Positions 9,723 through 19,013 of a DNA stretch of 64,000 nucleotides are shown here, one piece after another. Where the stretch lies: the NCBI RefSeq assembly GCF_002115725.1, contig NZ_JFKD01000004.1, forward strand, positions 1 through 64,000. The letters are read 5' to 3'. The notes below the pieces were generated by a model, which searched no databases, was not told where the DNA came from, and saw only the letters and a program-made list of their open reading frames with translations. Made by a program: the position numbers and the translations under genes. Each line of letters starts with the position of its first letter. The stretch's first letter is position 1. The DNA comes from Marivita cryptomonadis (GTDB taxonomy: Bacteria > Pseudomonadota > Alphaproteobacteria > Rhodobacterales > Rhodobacteraceae).

Positions 9723-10717
9723 CAACCTACGCGCTGAACGGGCTTGGCCGCATTGGCAAGCTTGCCCTGAAACCCTTGTTGGAGAAGGGCGCAAAGATCG
9801 CGTGGATCAATGACGCAGTGGGCGATCCAGAGATGCACGCGCATCTGTTCGAGTTCGACACGGTGCATGGCCGCTGGCAAGCCGAGTTCGCGCATGACGC
9901 GGACAGCATTACCGTTGACGGAGTGCGGTTGCCGTTTATTGGCACATCCGATCTGTCCAAGCTGCCGATGGACGGTGTGGATGTGGTGATCGACTGCACC
10001 GGTGTTTTCAAGACAGAGGCGAAGATCGCGCCCTATTTTCAAATGGGAGCGAAGAAAGTAGTGGTGTCGGCCCCGGTCAAGGACGGGCCAACAGCGAATA
10101 TCGTCTACGGTGTGAACGACGACATCTATGATGCTGAAACGCATGATATTGTCACCGCGGCCAGTTGTACGACCAATTGCTTGGCGCCGGTTGTGAAAGT
10201 TTTGCATGAGAGTATTGGCATAAGTCACGGATCAATAACGACGATTCATGATGTCACGAATACGCAAACCATTGTGGATCGACCCGCCAAAGACCTGCGC
10301 CGTGCGCGGTCAGCTTTGAACTCCTTGATCCCCACAACCACGGGAAGTGCGACAGCGATCACGCTGATTTATCCCGAACTCAAGGGGCGGTTGAACGGCC
10401 ACGCGGTGCGCGTGCCGCTGCTGAATGCATCACTGACCGATTGCGTGTTCGAGATGGACCGCGCGACCACGGTGGAAGAGGTGAACACGCTGTTCAAGGC
10501 GGCAGCGGAAGGTCCATTGAAGGACATTCTGGGCTACGAAGAGCGCCCGCTCGTTTCGACCGATTATACCAATGACACGCGGTCGAGCATTGTCGATGCG
10601 CTGTCCACGATGGTGGTGAACGGTACGCAAGTTAAGGTCTACGCGTGGTATGACAACGAGATGGGCTATGCGCATCGGTTGGTGGATGTGGCGCTGATGG
10701 TGGGCGGTCGGTTGTGA
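9719..10717 (+). CDS. ArsJ-associated glyceraldehyde-3-phosphate dehydrogenase
   Basis: This 332-residue GAPDH has the nucleotide-binding [11 protein letters not shown] at its N-terminus and the catalytic [10 protein letters not shown] with Cys150. It lies between the ArsR-ArsC gene and arsJ with four-base overlaps on both sides, so it is not the housekeeping glycolytic copy. In arsJ operons this enzyme uses arsenate in place of phosphate to make 1-arseno-3-phosphoglycerate, which ArsJ exports. The protein is slightly divergent from glycolytic GAPDH, for example [18 protein letters not shown] instead of the usual NDL segment, as expected for the specialised subgroup. Confidence 0.9.
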   Translation: MTTYALNGLGRIGKLALKPLLEKGAKIAWINDAVGDPEMHAHLFEFDTVHGRWQAEFAHDADSITVDGVRLPFIGTSDLSKLPMDGVDVVIDCTGVFKTEAKIAPYFQMGAKKVVVSAPVKDGPTANIVYGVNDDIYDAETHDIVTAASCTTNCLAPVVKVLHESIGISHGSITTIHDVTNTQTIVDRPAKDLRRARSALNSLIPTTTGSATAITLIYPELKGRLNGHAVRVPLLNASLTDCVFEMDRATTVEEVNTLFKAAAEGPLKDILGYEERPLVSTDYTNDTRSSIVDALSTMVVNGTQVKVYAWYDNEMGYAHRLVDVALMVGGRL

Positions 10718-11976
10718 GCAAACCCGAGGGTCTTTCTGCCTATATTGCCGTTACGGCGGCGTATTGGGCGTTCATGCTGACCGATGGAGCCTTGCGAATG
10801 TTGGTGCTCTTGCACTTTCACACGCTTGGGTTTTCGCCAATTCAGTTGGCGTATCTGTTTGTGCTCTATGAAATCGCCGGGATGGTTACGAACCTGTCCG
10901 CAGGATGGATCGCGGCACGGTTTGGCCTGACCTCGACGCTGTATGCCGGGCTAGGGTTGCAGGTGGTGGCTTTGCTGGCGCTGGCGCAATTGGACCCGAC
11001 ATGGGCCATCACCGCCTCTGTCGCGTTTGTCATGTGTGTGCAGGGTGCATCGGGTGTGGCCAAGGACTTGGCCAAGATGTCGTCCAAATCGGCGGTCAAG
11101 TTGCTGGCGCCCACCGAAGGCGGAGGTCTGTTCCGCTGGGTGGCCATCCTGACCGGATCGAAGAACGCGGTGAAGGGGGTTGGGTTCCTGCTGGGTGCCG
11201 CGCTTTTGGCGACGTTAGGATTTGTCGCGGCGATCTATGCGATGGCGGCTGTGCTGGCGGTGATCTTGATGGCGATCATCGTTTTCATGCCGTCGGGCCT
11301 GCCCAAAGGGCGCAAGGGTGCGAAGTTCTCGGAGGTGTTTTCGAAATCCGCCAACGTGAACTGGCTGTCGGCGGCGCGGGTGTTCCTGTTCGGGGCGCGG
11401 GATGTGTGGTTCGTGGTGGGCATCCCGATCTACTTCTATGCGGTGCTGTCGGACGGAACCGAGGAGGGCAATCGCGCGACGTTCTTCTTGATCGGGACGT
11501 TCATGGCGGTATGGATCATTCTTTACGGGATCGTGCAGGCGAATACGCCGAAGCTCCTGCGTGCAGCGGACCGAAGCGAGGCCGCATTAATCGCGGATGC
11601 GCGGAAGTGGGCGTTCCTGCTGTTGTCGGTGCCGGTGGCATTGACCGCAGCGGCGGTGCTGTCGCCTGAGCCACAAACATGGCTGACCGTGACATTGGTC
11701 ATTGGGTTGCTGGTGTTCGGCGCGCTGTTCGCCGTCAATTCGGCGCTGCATTCTTATCTGATTTTGGCATTCACCCAAAACGAACGGGTGACGATGGACG
11801 TGGGCTTTTACTACATGGCCAATGCCGGTGGGCGGCTGTTGGGCACGGTCCTGTCCGGCCTCAGCTATCAGGTCGGCGGGTTGCCGTTGGTGTTGGGCAC
11901 GGCATCGGTGATGGTGGCCTTGGCGGCGTTGGCATCGGGGCGGTTGCGGAGCGAAGGTATGGCACAAACCGTTTAG
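10714..11976 (+). CDS. arsJ: ArsJ organoarsenical efflux permease (MFS)
   Basis: This 420-residue protein has about 12 hydrophobic segments and is a major facilitator superfamily transporter. The family is recognised from the order arsR/arsC - gapdh - arsJ and from a distinctive N-terminal half containing [20 protein letters not shown]. ArsJ exports 1-arseno-3-phosphoglycerate, which breaks down outside to arsenate, giving net arsenate extrusion. Translation starts at a GTG at 10714 inside the stop of the GAPDH gene (GTGA overlap), which indicates coupled translation. Confidence 0.88.
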   Translation: MSKPEGLSAYIAVTAAYWAFMLTDGALRMLVLLHFHTLGFSPIQLAYLFVLYEIAGMVTNLSAGWIAARFGLTSTLYAGLGLQVVALLALAQLDPTWAITASVAFVMCVQGASGVAKDLAKMSSKSAVKLLAPTEGGGLFRWVAILTGSKNAVKGVGFLLGAALLATLGFVAAIYAMAAVLAVILMAIIVFMPSGLPKGRKGAKFSEVFSKSANVNWLSAARVFLFGARDVWFVVGIPIYFYAVLSDGTEEGNRATFFLIGTFMAVWIILYGIVQANTPKLLRAADRSEAALIADARKWAFLLLSVPVALTAAAVLSPEPQTWLTVTLVIGLLVFGALFAVNSALHSYLILAFTQNERVTMDVGFYYMANAGGRLLGTVLSGLSYQVGGLPLVLGTASVMVALAALASGRLRSEGMAQTV

Positions 11977-12045
11977 GCGGCGACTCTCGACACGGGGGGC
12001 AAAGACAGGCACATCTCTGGGCGAGACTTGACCACAGGAGTGCCC

Positions 12046-13188
12046 ATGACCGCCTTTGCCTTTGCCAAAGCAGACATGATCCGGTTCGGACGCGGTGAGG
12101 CGGTGCAGGCAGTGCCTGCGTTGGCGGCGTTGGGTGCTCGGGTGTTGCTTGTCACAGGCGCGACCCCGGTGCGGGCGGACTGGTTGAAGGACGCACTTGA
12201 GGCTGAAGGGGTGGCTGTCACGGTCTTTTCTGTCGGCAAAGAGCCGGATGTTTCGCTGGTCGAGGCAGGGTTGGCCTTGGCACGAGATGCACAGGTTCAG
12301 GCGGTCATCGCGATTGGGGGGGGTGCCGTAGTCGATGCGGGCAAGGCGATTGCGGCGCTGACACGTGCAACGCGGCCGATGCTCGACCATCTGGAAGTGG
12401 TGGGCAAAGGTCTACCGCTGGACACAGCGCCCTTGCCCTTTGCCGCTTTGCCGACGACTGCGGGAACCGGGGCCGAGGTGACCAAGAATGCGGTGATCGC
12501 GGTGCCCGAGGCGCAGCGCAAGGTGAGCTTGCGCGACCCGCGCATGTTGCCAAAACTGGCCATTGTCGATCCGGCACTGACGGACAATTGCCCGCGTGGT
12601 GTCACTTTAGCCTCGGGGCTGGACGCGGTCACGCAGGTGATCGAGCCGTATTTGTCGTCCAAGGCCAATCCGCTGACCGATGCCATCTGCCGCGATGCGA
12701 TCCCCAAAGGGTTGATGGCAATACAGCAGATCATGAGGGCCGAAGACACAGGCGCGCGGGACGCGCTGGCATGGGTGAGCCTTTGCGGTGGGCTGGCTTT
12801 GGCCAACTCTGGCTTGGGGGTTGTACATGGTTTGGCCGGGCCGCTGGGTGGCTTGTCCAACGCGGCGCATGGGGCGATTTGCGGCGCATTGTTGCCGCAT
12901 GGATTAAGCGCGAATGCCGAGGCGGGGGATGATCACGAGTTGCAGGCACGGATTGCCGAGGTGCAGGGCTGGATTGCGCGGGCCTTTGGCGGAGCGCCGG
13001 ATGCGGCGTTTGAAACCTTGCACGACTGGTCGCGGGACGCGGGTTTGCCCGGACTGGATGCGCAAGGGATCACGGATGCGGCGCGGGCCAAGGCGGCCAA
13101 GGACGCGGTGAGCTCATCGTCGATGAAGGCGAACCCGGTGGCGTTGACCGAAGACCAGCTATTGAGCCTGATGGAGCGGGCGCGATGA
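12046..13188 (+). CDS. Iron-containing alcohol dehydrogenase family protein
   Basis: This 380-residue group III dehydrogenase has the NAD-binding IGGGAVVDAGK near residues 90-100 and PTTAGTGAEVT near 137-146. Metal-site positions are Asp193 in GLDAVTQVIEPY, His261 and His275. The usual histidine four residues after the aspartate is Gln197, as in the DALTQ-EP subgroup. The start at 12046 is chosen because AGGAG lies at 12036-12040. It overlaps the following aminotransferase by four bases, so the pair probably acts in one pathway, for example oxidising an alcohol or reducing an aldehyde linked to an amine. The substrate is unknown. Confidence 0.8.
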   Translation: MTAFAFAKADMIRFGRGEAVQAVPALAALGARVLLVTGATPVRADWLKDALEAEGVAVTVFSVGKEPDVSLVEAGLALARDAQVQAVIAIGGGAVVDAGKAIAALTRATRPMLDHLEVVGKGLPLDTAPLPFAALPTTAGTGAEVTKNAVIAVPEAQRKVSLRDPRMLPKLAIVDPALTDNCPRGVTLASGLDAVTQVIEPYLSSKANPLTDAICRDAIPKGLMAIQQIMRAEDTGARDALAWVSLCGGLALANSGLGVVHGLAGPLGGLSNAAHGAICGALLPHGLSANAEAGDDHELQARIAEVQGWIARAFGGAPDAAFETLHDWSRDAGLPGLDAQGITDAARAKAAKDAVSSSSMKANPVALTEDQLLSLMERAR

Positions 13189-14126
13189 CGGATCATACGA
13201 CGACCCATGATGCGGAAGAGGACGCGCGCAACCGCGATATTCTTATCTACATCAACGGGACGCTTTACCCGCGGGACGAGGCCAAGGTGTCAGTCTACGA
13301 TTCCGGCTTCCTGCTGGGCGATGGTATGTGGGAAGGGATGCGCCTTTATGATGGCGTTTGGGCATTCTTTGACGAACACATGGATCGGTTCTTCGACAGC
13401 TGCTACGCGGTGGGCCTTGATGTGGGTATGGATCGCGCCGGGATTGCGGAGGCGCTGCGCCTGACCGCCGAGGCAAATGGCATGACCAGCGATGTGCATT
13501 GCCGGTTGATGCTGACGCGCGGGACCAAGGTGAAGCCGTTTCAGCATCCGAGCCTGTCGCGGTCCGGACCGACGCTGGTCATCATCATGGAGCATTCGAA
13601 ACCCGCAGAAGCACTGCAAGCGCAAGGCATCCGGCTGGCCTCGGTCCCGCAGGTGCGGGGATTGCCGCACAGTCAGGACGCCAAGTTCAACAGCCATTCC
13701 AAGCTGAACTGCGTGATCGCCTGCCTTCAGGCCGAAGCGGCGGGGGCGGATGAGGCGTTGATGCTAGACCCGCATGGGTTTGTGAACACCACCAATGCCT
13801 GCAATTTCTTCATCATCCGCAGGGGAGAGGTTTGGACCTCGACCGGGGATTATTGCATGAACGGGGTCACGCGCGCCAAGGTGATCGATCTTTGCTGGGA
13901 AAACGGGATTCCCGTGTTCGAGAAGAACTACTCGCTCTACGAGGCGTATTCAGCGGACGAGGCGTTTCTGACCGGCACGTTTGGGGCGCAGACGCCCGTG
14001 GCGTCGATTGACGGCAAGACGATTGGCTCGGGTGAGCGCCCGCTGACGCATCGCATCCGCACACTTTATAAAGAGGCGATTGCACAGGACATCGCGGCGC
14101 GTAAAGCGGATCAGGTGATTGCGTAA
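13185..14126 (+). CDS. Class IV (BCAT/D-amino acid type) PLP aminotransferase
   Basis: This 313-residue fold-type IV aminotransferase has YINGTLYPRDEAKVSVYDSG near the N-terminus, FLLGDGMWEG, and the likely PLP lysine Lys173 in NSHSKLNCVIA. A glycine/threonine-rich phosphate loop follows (MNGVTRAK and LTGTFGAQTP). The family includes branched-chain, D-amino acid and (R)-amine aminotransferases. The branched-chain hallmark motifs are not clear, so specificity is left open. About 17 polar residues at the start precede the conserved core. It is coupled to the iron-type alcohol dehydrogenase by an ATGA overlap and converges with the DUF3237 gene, overlapping its end by 16 bases. Confidence 0.82.
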   Translation: MTDHTTTHDAEEDARNRDILIYINGTLYPRDEAKVSVYDSGFLLGDGMWEGMRLYDGVWAFFDEHMDRFFDSCYAVGLDVGMDRAGIAEALRLTAEANGMTSDVHCRLMLTRGTKVKPFQHPSLSRSGPTLVIIMEHSKPAEALQAQGIRLASVPQVRGLPHSQDAKFNSHSKLNCVIACLQAEAAGADEALMLDPHGFVNTTNACNFFIIRRGEVWTSTGDYCMNGVTRAKVIDLCWENGIPVFEKNYSLYEAYSADEAFLTGTFGAQTPVASIDGKTIGSGERPLTHRIRTLYKEAIAQDIAARKADQVIA

Positions 14127-14575
14127 AGCTCGACTTGAACGCTGCTTTGATTGCGGGCGCCGACGCCCAGAAACAAGGTGCGATTGACCCAATCATAGCG
14201 TGCGTCGCCGGTCTCCAACCGTGCATGGGTGCGCATGTAATAGGAACCGGGGTCCACAGCTTCGCCGCGTGCGACGGCGTCGAGCACCTCTTTCGGGCCG
14301 TGGCGGTAGCCGTAATTGATGATCTCAATTGTGGCACCGTCGTCGGTTTCCATGGCGTAGCGTGTGTCGAGTTCTGCCAGACCGTCGGCAAACAGCGTTT
14401 GCCAGTCTGCGCCAACGTTCAGGATGCGCCCGCTAAGGCGCGGCCCACTTACGGTGCCGCCGACAATCGGGATGATGCGCCTTGCCCCGGCGCGGCCTGT
14501 GCCCATCTCGCGGATCGGATCTAACGTGACCTGCAGCGTGCAGACATGGTCTAGTTTGGGCTGCGGCAGTTTCAT
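14111..14575 (-). CDS. DUF3237 protein
   Basis: This is a 154-residue DUF3237 (UPF0311) protein, recognised from the IIPIVGGTVSGPRLSGRI segment, DWQTLFADG, DTRYAMETDDGA and a C-terminal NRTLFLGVGAR. These are compact beta-barrel-like cytoplasmic proteins of unproven function that often lie beside aromatic or acyl-CoA catabolic genes. The ATG at 14575 has GGAGAGGA just upstream; an in-frame TTG one codon earlier is unlikely. It is divergent from the MarR gene across 78 bases and may be one of its targets. No catalytic role can be assigned from sequence. Confidence 0.8.
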   Translation of the reverse strand: MKLPQPKLDHVCTLQVTLDPIREMGTGRAGARRIIPIVGGTVSGPRLSGRILNVGADWQTLFADGLAELDTRYAMETDDGATIEIINYGYRHGPKEVLDAVARGEAVDPGSYYMRTHARLETGDARYDWVNRTLFLGVGARNQSSVQVELYAIT

Positions 14576-14653
14576 CAAGATCCTCTCCGACGGAAATTGT
14601 TTACTAACTTAACGATATGATATATTTTTCCTTTGAACAACAGGAGATGACGT

Positions 14654-15130
14654 ATGGCATCGCTGCGCAAGACTGACAGGCGGACCGAGGATGAGGCGCA
14701 TATCGAAGCGCCGGATCTGGAAGAATTCATCGGCTACAACCTGAAGCGCGCTTATGTGATCGTGCAGGCGGATTTCCGGCGAGCGCTGGGCGAAGACGGA
14801 TTCGCGCCGCGCGTGTTTTCGGCCCTGTCTCTGGTAGTGCAATACCCGAACGTGACGCAAAGCGGATTGGCGCGGATGCTTGGGATCGAACGGTCGGGTC
14901 TGGTGGCCATCGTCGACGAATTGGAAGGGCGCGGCTTGATCAAGCGGACCAATGTGCCCGGAGATCGCCGGGTGCAGGCATTGGTGCCGACAGCCAAAGG
15001 CAAGACGTCCTATGTCGAGGCGCGTGCCGTTGTGCGTGCGCATGAGGATCGGTTGTTGTCGAACCTGAGCACCGAAGAAAAGGCAACGCTTCTGACGTTG
15101 CTGGGTAAGATACGGTCACACGAGGATTGA
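14654..15130 (+). CDS. MarR-family transcriptional regulator
   Basis: This 158-residue MarR-type winged-helix protein has a recognition region around TQSGLARMLGIERSGLVAIV and a wing of the form RTNVPGDRRVQALVPT. An unusually polar N-terminal 25 residues precedes the core. AGGAG lies seven bases before the ATG. It is followed two bases later by a type II 3-hydroxyacyl-CoA dehydrogenase-like gene. MarR proteins of this type often respond to aromatic acids or their CoA thioesters. Control of its own operon and the divergent DUF3237 gene is inferred from gene order. Confidence 0.86.
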   Translation: MASLRKTDRRTEDEAHIEAPDLEEFIGYNLKRAYVIVQADFRRALGEDGFAPRVFSALSLVVQYPNVTQSGLARMLGIERSGLVAIVDELEGRGLIKRTNVPGDRRVQALVPTAKGKTSYVEARAVVRAHEDRLLSNLSTEEKATLLTLLGKIRSHED

Positions 15131-15132
15131 TC

Positions 15133-15900
15133 ATGCAGAATTGGGCTGGATATGGCGCCATCGTCACCGGTGGGGCGTCGGGGCTTGGTGCGGCGACAGC
15201 GCAGCGTCTGGCCGAAGATGGTCTCAAGGTCACACTGTTCGACCGCAACGCCGAACTGGCCGAAGCGCATGCAACTGCCATCGGAGGCGCTTTTGCCCAA
15301 GTCGATGTGGGCGATCCGGCCTCGGTTGCGGCTGGTCTGGAGGTGGCTAGCGCCGCGCATGGCGTGCCGCGTATCCTGATCAACTGCGCGGGTATCGGCG
15401 GTGCGGCAAAGACCGTGTCGTGGGGTGCTCCGCATGATCCCGAACTCTTTGACCGCACCATTCGCGTCAATCTGATTGGCAGCTTCAACTGTGCAAGTCA
15501 GGTGGCGGCACGGATGGTGGCCGCTGATCCAGTGGATGCGGATGGCGCGCGCGGGGTGATCGTCAACACCGCGTCTGTTGCAGCGTTCGATGGGCAGGTT
15601 GGCCAATTGGCCTACGCGGCTTCCAAAGGCGGGATCGTGGCGATGACCCTGCCGATGGCGCGCGATCTGGCGGACAAGGGCGTGCGGGTATGCACCGTGG
15701 CACCGGGGTTGTTCCTGACGCCGTTGCTGCACGAATTGCCCGAGGACGTTCAGATGTCACTGGGCGCGCAGGTGCCGTTCCCGTCGCGTTTGGGCGATCC
15801 GGCGGAATATGCAGCGCTTGTGTCCCATATCACGCAGAACCCGATGATGAATGGCGAAGTGATCCGTCTGGACGGGGCAATCCGCATGGCGCCGCGCTAA
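15133..15900 (+). CDS. Short-chain dehydrogenase, type II 3-hydroxyacyl-CoA dehydrogenase-like
   Basis: This 255-residue SDR has the cofactor motif TGGASGLG at residues 12-19, NCAGI, the catalytic Ser in NTASVAAF and YAASKGG. The long insert around CASQVAARMVAADPVDADG and the ending VIRLDGAIRMAPR match the HSD10/type II 3-hydroxyacyl-CoA dehydrogenase group, which oxidises 3-hydroxyacyl-CoA with NAD. The ATG at 15133 has GAGG seven bases upstream. With the enoyl-CoA hydratase and amidohydrolase further right it could supply the 3-hydroxyacyl step of phenylpropenoid-CoA shortening. That link is inference, because the TRAP/sulfatase block lies between. Confidence 0.85.
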   Translation: MQNWAGYGAIVTGGASGLGAATAQRLAEDGLKVTLFDRNAELAEAHATAIGGAFAQVDVGDPASVAAGLEVASAAHGVPRILINCAGIGGAAKTVSWGAPHDPELFDRTIRVNLIGSFNCASQVAARMVAADPVDADGARGVIVNTASVAAFDGQVGQLAYAASKGGIVAMTLPMARDLADKGVRVCTVAPGLFLTPLLHELPEDVQMSLGAQVPFPSRLGDPAEYAALVSHITQNPMMNGEVIRLDGAIRMAPR

Positions 15901-15903
15901 GGA

Positions 15904-17562
15904 TCAGGTGCTGCGGTTGGAGCGGCCAACGGGTTTCAGGCTGTCAAACGGCTTGCCGGTGGTGGCCTCGTATTCCTCTTCGTCCCAGAAACCGATGAGG
16001 ATGCCAACCTCGGCTGCAATCTTCTGGCCTTCTAGAATCTTCGGCGTTGCGGTGACGCGGCTGTGATGCCGTGTCGCCCAGTCGAGCAGAGCTGCCTCCA
16101 TCCGGGCGCGAACCTCCTGATGTTCGGGCAGGTCTGAAGCGCCAAGGTCTGAGAGTTCCTGCGGATCGGATTGCAGGTCGAACAGAATGGGCCGGAACGT
16201 TTCGCAGCGGATGTATTTCCATCGGCCATCAAAGATCATCTTGGTGTGCGCGTGTTCCTGCGGCACGCCAAGGGCCTGCGCCATTTCGGACCAGTGATAG
16301 TCATGTTCGCTGATCGCGTAACGGCGGGAAAACCCGCCTGTGCCGTGTAAGATCGGTGTCAGGTCACGGCCTTCGAGGATATGCGGTTTCGGTGTCCCGC
16401 CAACCACAGAGAGGAAGGTTGGCGCGAGGTCGATCATCTCGACCAGCGCATCAGAGACCAGCCCGCGCGTTGCGTCAGCGTCGGGGCGGGGATCGTAGAG
16501 GATCAGGGGAACTTTGACCGCGACGTCGTGGTAGAAATCCTTGTCGCCCATCCAGTGGTCGCCCATGTAATCGCCGTGATCCGAGGTGAACGCGATGATG
16601 GTGTTCCGAGATAGGCCAGTGTCCTCCATCCATTTGAACAGGCGTCCCAGATTGTCGTCGAGCTGCTTGATCAGACCCATATAGGCGGGGACCACCTGCT
16701 CGCGCACGTGGTCACGCGAAAAGCTGCGACAGACGCGGGCGTTCAGGTAGGCCTGCATGAGCGGATGGTCCGTGGTGCGTTCCGCGTCAGCGCGGATCGG
16801 AGCAAGTATGTGCCCACTATCGTACATGTCATGGTACGGCGCGGGCACGATATAGGGCCAGTGTGGTTTGATATAGCTGAGGTGGCAGACCCACGGTTGG
16901 TCGTCATTTTGCGCGGCTTGCATGAAGTCCATCGCGCGGTTCGTCATATAGGCGGTCTCAGAGTGTTCTTCGGGCACGTTGGCGGGCAGGCGCGAGTTCT
17001 TGAGCAACCAAGCAGAGAGCAGTTCGCCATCGGGATCAACACCGGAGTTGGCGAAATCCTCCCACGGGTTGTCCGAGGAATAGCCATGCGCGACAAGGTA
17101 GTCGTCATAGGCTGACCAGTTCTGGCGGGCGCTGTCAGGGTGCAACCCGTCGTCGCGTTCAAATATGTCAAAGCCGCATTCCGCGCGGCGCACGCCGATT
17201 TCGCTTTTGGGGTCGATGCCCAGCCATGCCATGCCTTCCGCGTCAGCGATCATGTGCGTCTTGCCCACCAGCACCGCACGCGACCCGACGTCGCGCAGAT
17301 GATCGCCAAGTGTCGGTTCGCCGATCCGCAGAGGCATGCCGTTCCAAGTCGATCCGTGGCTGCGCACATACCGCCCGGTATAGGCCGACATGCGCGACGG
17401 GCCGCAGACGGGTGATTGCACATAGGCATTGGTAAAGCGCACCCCGCGCTGGGCGAGGGCGTCGATATGCGGTGTGTGCAGGTGCGGGTGGCCGTAGCAG
17501 CTCAGGTAATCAAAGCGCAACTGGTCGGCCATGATCCAAAGAACGTTGGGACGGTCTGACAT
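15904..17562 (-). CDS. Sulfatase-family hydrolase (formylglycine type)
   Basis: This 552-residue protein belongs to the alkaline-phosphatase superfamily. The N-terminal NVLWIMADQLRFDYLSCYGH supplies metal ligands, and Cys53-Gly-Pro-Ser-Arg57 is the CxPxR motif whose cysteine is converted to formylglycine. GKTHM and FTSDHGDYMGDH complete the active site. No signal peptide is visible, so it is probably cytoplasmic and acts on an imported sulfate ester. It follows the TRAP transporter genes on the same strand after 110 bases, which suggests the transporter brings in its substrate. Phosphonate monoester hydrolases share this motif and remain an alternative. Confidence 0.85.
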   Translation of the reverse strand: MSDRPNVLWIMADQLRFDYLSCYGHPHLHTPHIDALAQRGVRFTNAYVQSPVCGPSRMSAYTGRYVRSHGSTWNGMPLRIGEPTLGDHLRDVGSRAVLVGKTHMIADAEGMAWLGIDPKSEIGVRRAECGFDIFERDDGLHPDSARQNWSAYDDYLVAHGYSSDNPWEDFANSGVDPDGELLSAWLLKNSRLPANVPEEHSETAYMTNRAMDFMQAAQNDDQPWVCHLSYIKPHWPYIVPAPYHDMYDSGHILAPIRADAERTTDHPLMQAYLNARVCRSFSRDHVREQVVPAYMGLIKQLDDNLGRLFKWMEDTGLSRNTIIAFTSDHGDYMGDHWMGDKDFYHDVAVKVPLILYDPRPDADATRGLVSDALVEMIDLAPTFLSVVGGTPKPHILEGRDLTPILHGTGGFSRRYAISEHDYHWSEMAQALGVPQEHAHTKMIFDGRWKYIRCETFRPILFDLQSDPQELSDLGASDLPEHQEVRARMEAALLDWATRHHSRVTATPKILEGQKIAAEVGILIGFWDEEEYEATTGKPFDSLKPVGRSNRST

Positions 17563-17639
17563 GCTGTGCTCACTTGCAGGTGATCCGGGGCTTTAGATGT
17601 GCCGCAGGGATGTGGCGCTGTCCAGCGTTGGCAATCATA

Positions 17640-17666
17640 CCTTGCACCGTTGGGTTCGGCGCAAGG
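17640..17666. other. Stem-loop between dctM and the sulfatase gene
   Basis: CCTTGC-A-CCG at 17640-17649 pairs with CGG-C-GCAAGG at 17657-17666, with one internal mismatch and a seven-base loop. It lies in the 110-base gap after dctM on the transcribed strand of the TRAP operon. There is no T-run after it on the minus strand. It is more likely a processing or partial-termination hairpin than a strong terminator. Confidence 0.35.
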
Positions 17667-17672
17667 AATAGG

Positions 17673-19001
17673 TCACAGCGCGTCGATGACCCAAACCAGC
17701 CAGAGCGTGATCGGAGGGAAGGCTGCAAGGATCACCACGCGCACCATATCGGTCAGCACGAAGGGCAGTGCGCCCTTGTAGGTCTGGCCAATGGGCGTTT
17801 CCTTGGCCATCGAGTTGATGATGAACAGGTTCATCCCTACCGGTGGCGTGATCAACCCGACCTCGACGACGATCAGGACAAGGATGCCAAACCAAAGGCC
17901 AAAGTCATTCGCGCTCATTCCGAAATCGAGGACGGACATGATCGGGAAGATGATCGGCACGGTCAGCAGGACCATGGACAGGCTGTCCATGACACAGCCG
18001 AAGACGAGATACATCAGCAGCACGATGGTCAGCACAAACCACGGCGAGAAGCCCTGATCTCCGACCCAGACAGAGGCGGTTTGCGGCAATTGGGTAAGCG
18101 ACAGGAAGTTGTTGTAGATGCCCGCGCCAAGGATAATCAGGAAGATCATAGCCGACGACGCGGCAGTCGACAGGATCGCTTGATTGAGCTTGCCCCAGCT
18201 CATTTGACCCGATGCCAACGCGACCAGCCCTGTGCCTGCGGCGCCCACGGCGGCGGCCTCAGTTGGCGTGAAAATGCCTGCGTAGATTCCGCCGACGACG
18301 GAGACGAAGATCAAGATTACGGGCCAGACTTGCCCCAGCGCCTTCATTCGCTGTCCCCACGGCACCCGGTCTTTGACGGCGGCGCTGTTGGGCGACCAGT
18401 GGACCCAGACGGATATGGCGATCATGTAGCCGATCGCGGCAAGGATGCCGGGGATCAGGGCGGCGACAAACAGCTTTTCGATATTCTGCTCGGCAAGGAT
18501 CGCGTAAATCACAAGGATCACCGACGGTGGGATCAGGATGCCCAGAGTGCCGCCTGCGGCCAGCGCTCCGGTTGCCAATGATCCCGGATAGCCGTAGCGG
18601 CGCAGTTCCGGCAGCGCCACCTGTCCCATCGTGGCTGCCGTCGCCAATGACGATCCACAGATCGCGCCGAACCCGGCGCAGGCTCCAACGGCGGACATGG
18701 CCACCCCGCCCTTGCGGTGACCAAGGAAGCTTTCGGCTGCGCGGAACAGGGCGGCCGACATGCCGGACAGGGTCGCGAATTGACCCATCAGCAGGAACAG
18801 CGGAATGATCGAGAAGGAGTAGTTTGAAAACGTGCCATAGGTCAGCGTTTTCAATTGGTTCAGGGTCATCATGGATGACCCGATCACCAGGTAGGTTCCG
18901 CCGACGCCGACACCGATCATCGCCAGCGCGATGGGGGCGCGCAGAAAGACCAGCGCGAGAAGGATCGGGAAGGACCAGAGAGCCAGTTCGATATTGGTCA
19001 T
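17673..19001 (-). CDS. dctM: TRAP transporter large permease, DctM type
   Basis: This 442-residue membrane protein has about 12 hydrophobic segments and the conserved FGAICGSSLATAATMG and GALAAGGTLGILIPPS loops of the DctM family. It is the ion-coupled translocation channel of a tripartite ATP-independent periplasmic transporter. It follows dctQ after 12 bases and shares an operon with dctP. The C-terminal VGLITPPVGMNLFIINSMAK motif is typical. The substrate depends on DctP; organic or aromatic acids are the usual ligands for such systems. Confidence 0.93.
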   Translation of the reverse strand: MTNIELALWSFPILLALVFLRAPIALAMIGVGVGGTYLVIGSSMMTLNQLKTLTYGTFSNYSFSIIPLFLLMGQFATLSGMSAALFRAAESFLGHRKGGVAMSAVGACAGFGAICGSSLATAATMGQVALPELRRYGYPGSLATGALAAGGTLGILIPPSVILVIYAILAEQNIEKLFVAALIPGILAAIGYMIAISVWVHWSPNSAAVKDRVPWGQRMKALGQVWPVILIFVSVVGGIYAGIFTPTEAAAVGAAGTGLVALASGQMSWGKLNQAILSTAASSAMIFLIILGAGIYNNFLSLTQLPQTASVWVGDQGFSPWFVLTIVLLMYLVFGCVMDSLSMVLLTVPIIFPIMSVLDFGMSANDFGLWFGILVLIVVEVGLITPPVGMNLFIINSMAKETPIGQTYKGALPFVLTDMVRVVILAAFPPITLWLVWVIDAL

Positions 19002-19013
19002 GTCATGTGGTTC

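Noticed and set aside
17574..18581. A 335-residue open frame opposite dctM
   Set aside because: It is a low-complexity Asp/His/Arg composition typical of the reverse of a hydrophobic protein.
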